Of a DNA stretch of 50,488 nt, positions 49,706 to 50,488 are shown piece after piece. This DNA comes from DASYTH01 sp035762905 (GTDB lineage Bacteria > Actinomycetota > Actinomycetes > Mycobacteriales > Pseudonocardiaceae): contig NZ_DASUCC010000089.1 of assembly GCF_035762905.1 (NCBI RefSeq), positions 1-50,488 of the forward strand, in the 5' to 3' direction. The notes under the pieces were generated by a model. It was not told the DNA's origin, made no database searches, and was given only the letters and a program-made list of their open reading frames with translations. Both the position numbers and the translations under genes were made by a program. Positions within the stretch are counted from its first letter, which is position 1; each line of letters opens with the position of its first letter.

Positions 49706-50488
49706 ATGGCACGAAACCCCACCGGGTGCTACCGGGAGCTCGGCGAGGAGCTGCGCCGCAGGCGGGAAACCGCTCGGCTGACGGGCGCCGAACTGGCCCG
49801 CCGGCTCGGCTGGAGCGGCTCCAAGGTCTGCCGGGTCGAGCGCGGCCAGGTTCAGCTCACCGAGCCGGACATGTTGCACTACCTGGGATCCTGCGGCGTC
49901 TACCTCAAGGACGCGCACGGGCTCCTGGCGCTGCGCCGGCGCGCCAACCTCGATCTCGGCTACTGGTTGACCCCGCATGGCCAATGGCTGCCCGACTCGC
50001 TCGACGAGCTGATCTACCACGAGGCCGCCGCCGACGCCTGCGTCACCTACGAGCCCAACTTGGTTCATGGCCTGCTCCAGACACCCGAATACGCGCACGC
50101 CCGGATCGCCGCCGAGCACTGGAGAAGCCCGGAGGACGTCGAGAGGTGCGTGCGGATCCGCATGCAGCGCCAATGGATCCTGCATGCGCCGCGCCCGGCC
50201 CAGTTAACCTTTTTCATGCACGAGCACGCCTTGCGGCTGCTGGTTGGCGGGCCGGCCGTCATGCACGAGCAACTGCTGCAGCTGGCCATCCTGGCCGCCC
50301 TCGAGCACGTCACCGTTCGGGTGGTGCCGGCGCAGTCGGCCTTCGGCGGCCCCTTCGCGCTGTTCGAGTACGCCGAATATCAACCGCTGGTGTGCCTGGA
50401 CAACCATGCGACCGTGCTCTTCCTGGAAGATCGCCGGTATATCGAGCCGTATCGCGGCCTGGTCTCGACTCTCGGTGAGGTTGCCATG
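49706..50488 (+). CDS. XRE-family regulator with DUF5753 (3' end cut off)
   Basis: Open from ATG 49706 through the window end without a stop (261 codons). Residues 9-50 are the HTH (LGEELRRRRETARLTGAELA, GWSGSKVCRVERGQ). The remainder is the DUF5753 domain (YEPNLVHGLLQTPEYA, then VRIRMQRQWIL and a FFMHEHALRLLVGG segment). In actinomycetes these are usually followed by a small DUF397 gene. A rare TTA leucine codon lies at 50204-50206. It is partial only because the window ends. Confidence 0.9.
   Translation, partial: MARNPTGCYRELGEELRRRRETARLTGAELARRLGWSGSKVCRVERGQVQLTEPDMLHYLGSCGVYLKDAHGLLALRRRANLDLGYWLTPHGQWLPDSLDELIYHEAAADACVTYEPNLVHGLLQTPEYAHARIAAEHWRSPEDVERCVRIRMQRQWILHAPRPAQLTFFMHEHALRLLVGGPAVMHEQLLQLAILAALEHVTVRVVPAQSAFGGPFALFEYAEYQPLVCLDNHATVLFLEDRRYIEPYRGLVSTLGEVAM

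Noticed and set aside
1..50488. CRISPR arrays, rRNA genes or replication origins
   Set aside because: No regularly spaced repeats, rRNA signatures or DnaA-box clusters were seen.

Overview
The window is high-GC actinobacterial DNA. Codons end mostly in G or C, GTG starts and 1-4 nt gene overlaps are common, and there is an IdeR-type iron box, a Ku gene and an XRE/DUF5753 regulator. The gene order around tRNA-His, oligoribonuclease and the glutamate-cysteine-ligase-like gene suggests Pseudonocardiales; this is an inference from memory of such genomes, not a search result.

Left edge (1-1694): the tail of an IS5-type transposase, a gene-poor stretch, a Nudix hydrolase and a 16-bp perfect hairpin. 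Island (1695-16423): a 14.7-kb integrated element lies between two identical 45-bp copies of the 3' part of a tRNA-Lys gene, one of which (right) belongs to the intact tRNA. It carries a tyrosine integrase that looks frameshifted, two decayed small genes, and a compact accessory cluster. The cluster holds a cytochrome P450, a StrR-like ParB-type regulator coupled to an unknown protein, a zinc alcohol dehydrogenase coupled to a class I aldolase, a RibBA-like protein, a BluB-CobT fusion, a methyltransferase and a TobZ/CmcH-type carbamoyltransferase. Related palindromes recur in front of or inside these genes and were not noticed elsewhere in the window. The best reading is a specialised-metabolite cluster that borrowed riboflavin and cobalamin-lower-ligand enzymes, probably for a decorated dimethylbenzimidazole-like or sugar-like product. 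The product is unknown.

Core chromosome (16424-26544): tRNA-Lys, L,D-transpeptidase, tRNA-His, oligoribonuclease, a GCS2-family ligase, a small conserved protein, a ferredoxin-reductase-like flavoprotein, a TPR membrane protein, an FMN alpha-hydroxyacid oxidase, a family A DNA polymerase and a PPOX flavoenzyme.

Catabolic block (26554-33874): a TetR/ATP-grasp/LLM-flavoenzyme operon faces an acyl-CoA dehydrogenase/SDR/APH-like kinase/histidine phosphatase/SMP-30 operon across a short spacer with two near-identical palindromes. The acyl-CoA dehydrogenase, SDR and kinase resemble the parts of the 4-hydroxyacyl-CoA (levulinate-type) pathway.

Sugar and phosphate block (33948-47737): a fatty-acid desaturase, a debranching-enzyme-like glycosidase, a LacI regulator with its palindrome, an ABC sugar importer without an ATPase, a secreted six-hairpin glycosidase, a Tat-exported PhoD phosphatase, a secreted BNR-repeat protein and a small unknown protein. 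Right edge (47738-50488): Ku, a siderophore-interacting protein under an iron box, and an XRE regulator cut off by the window end.
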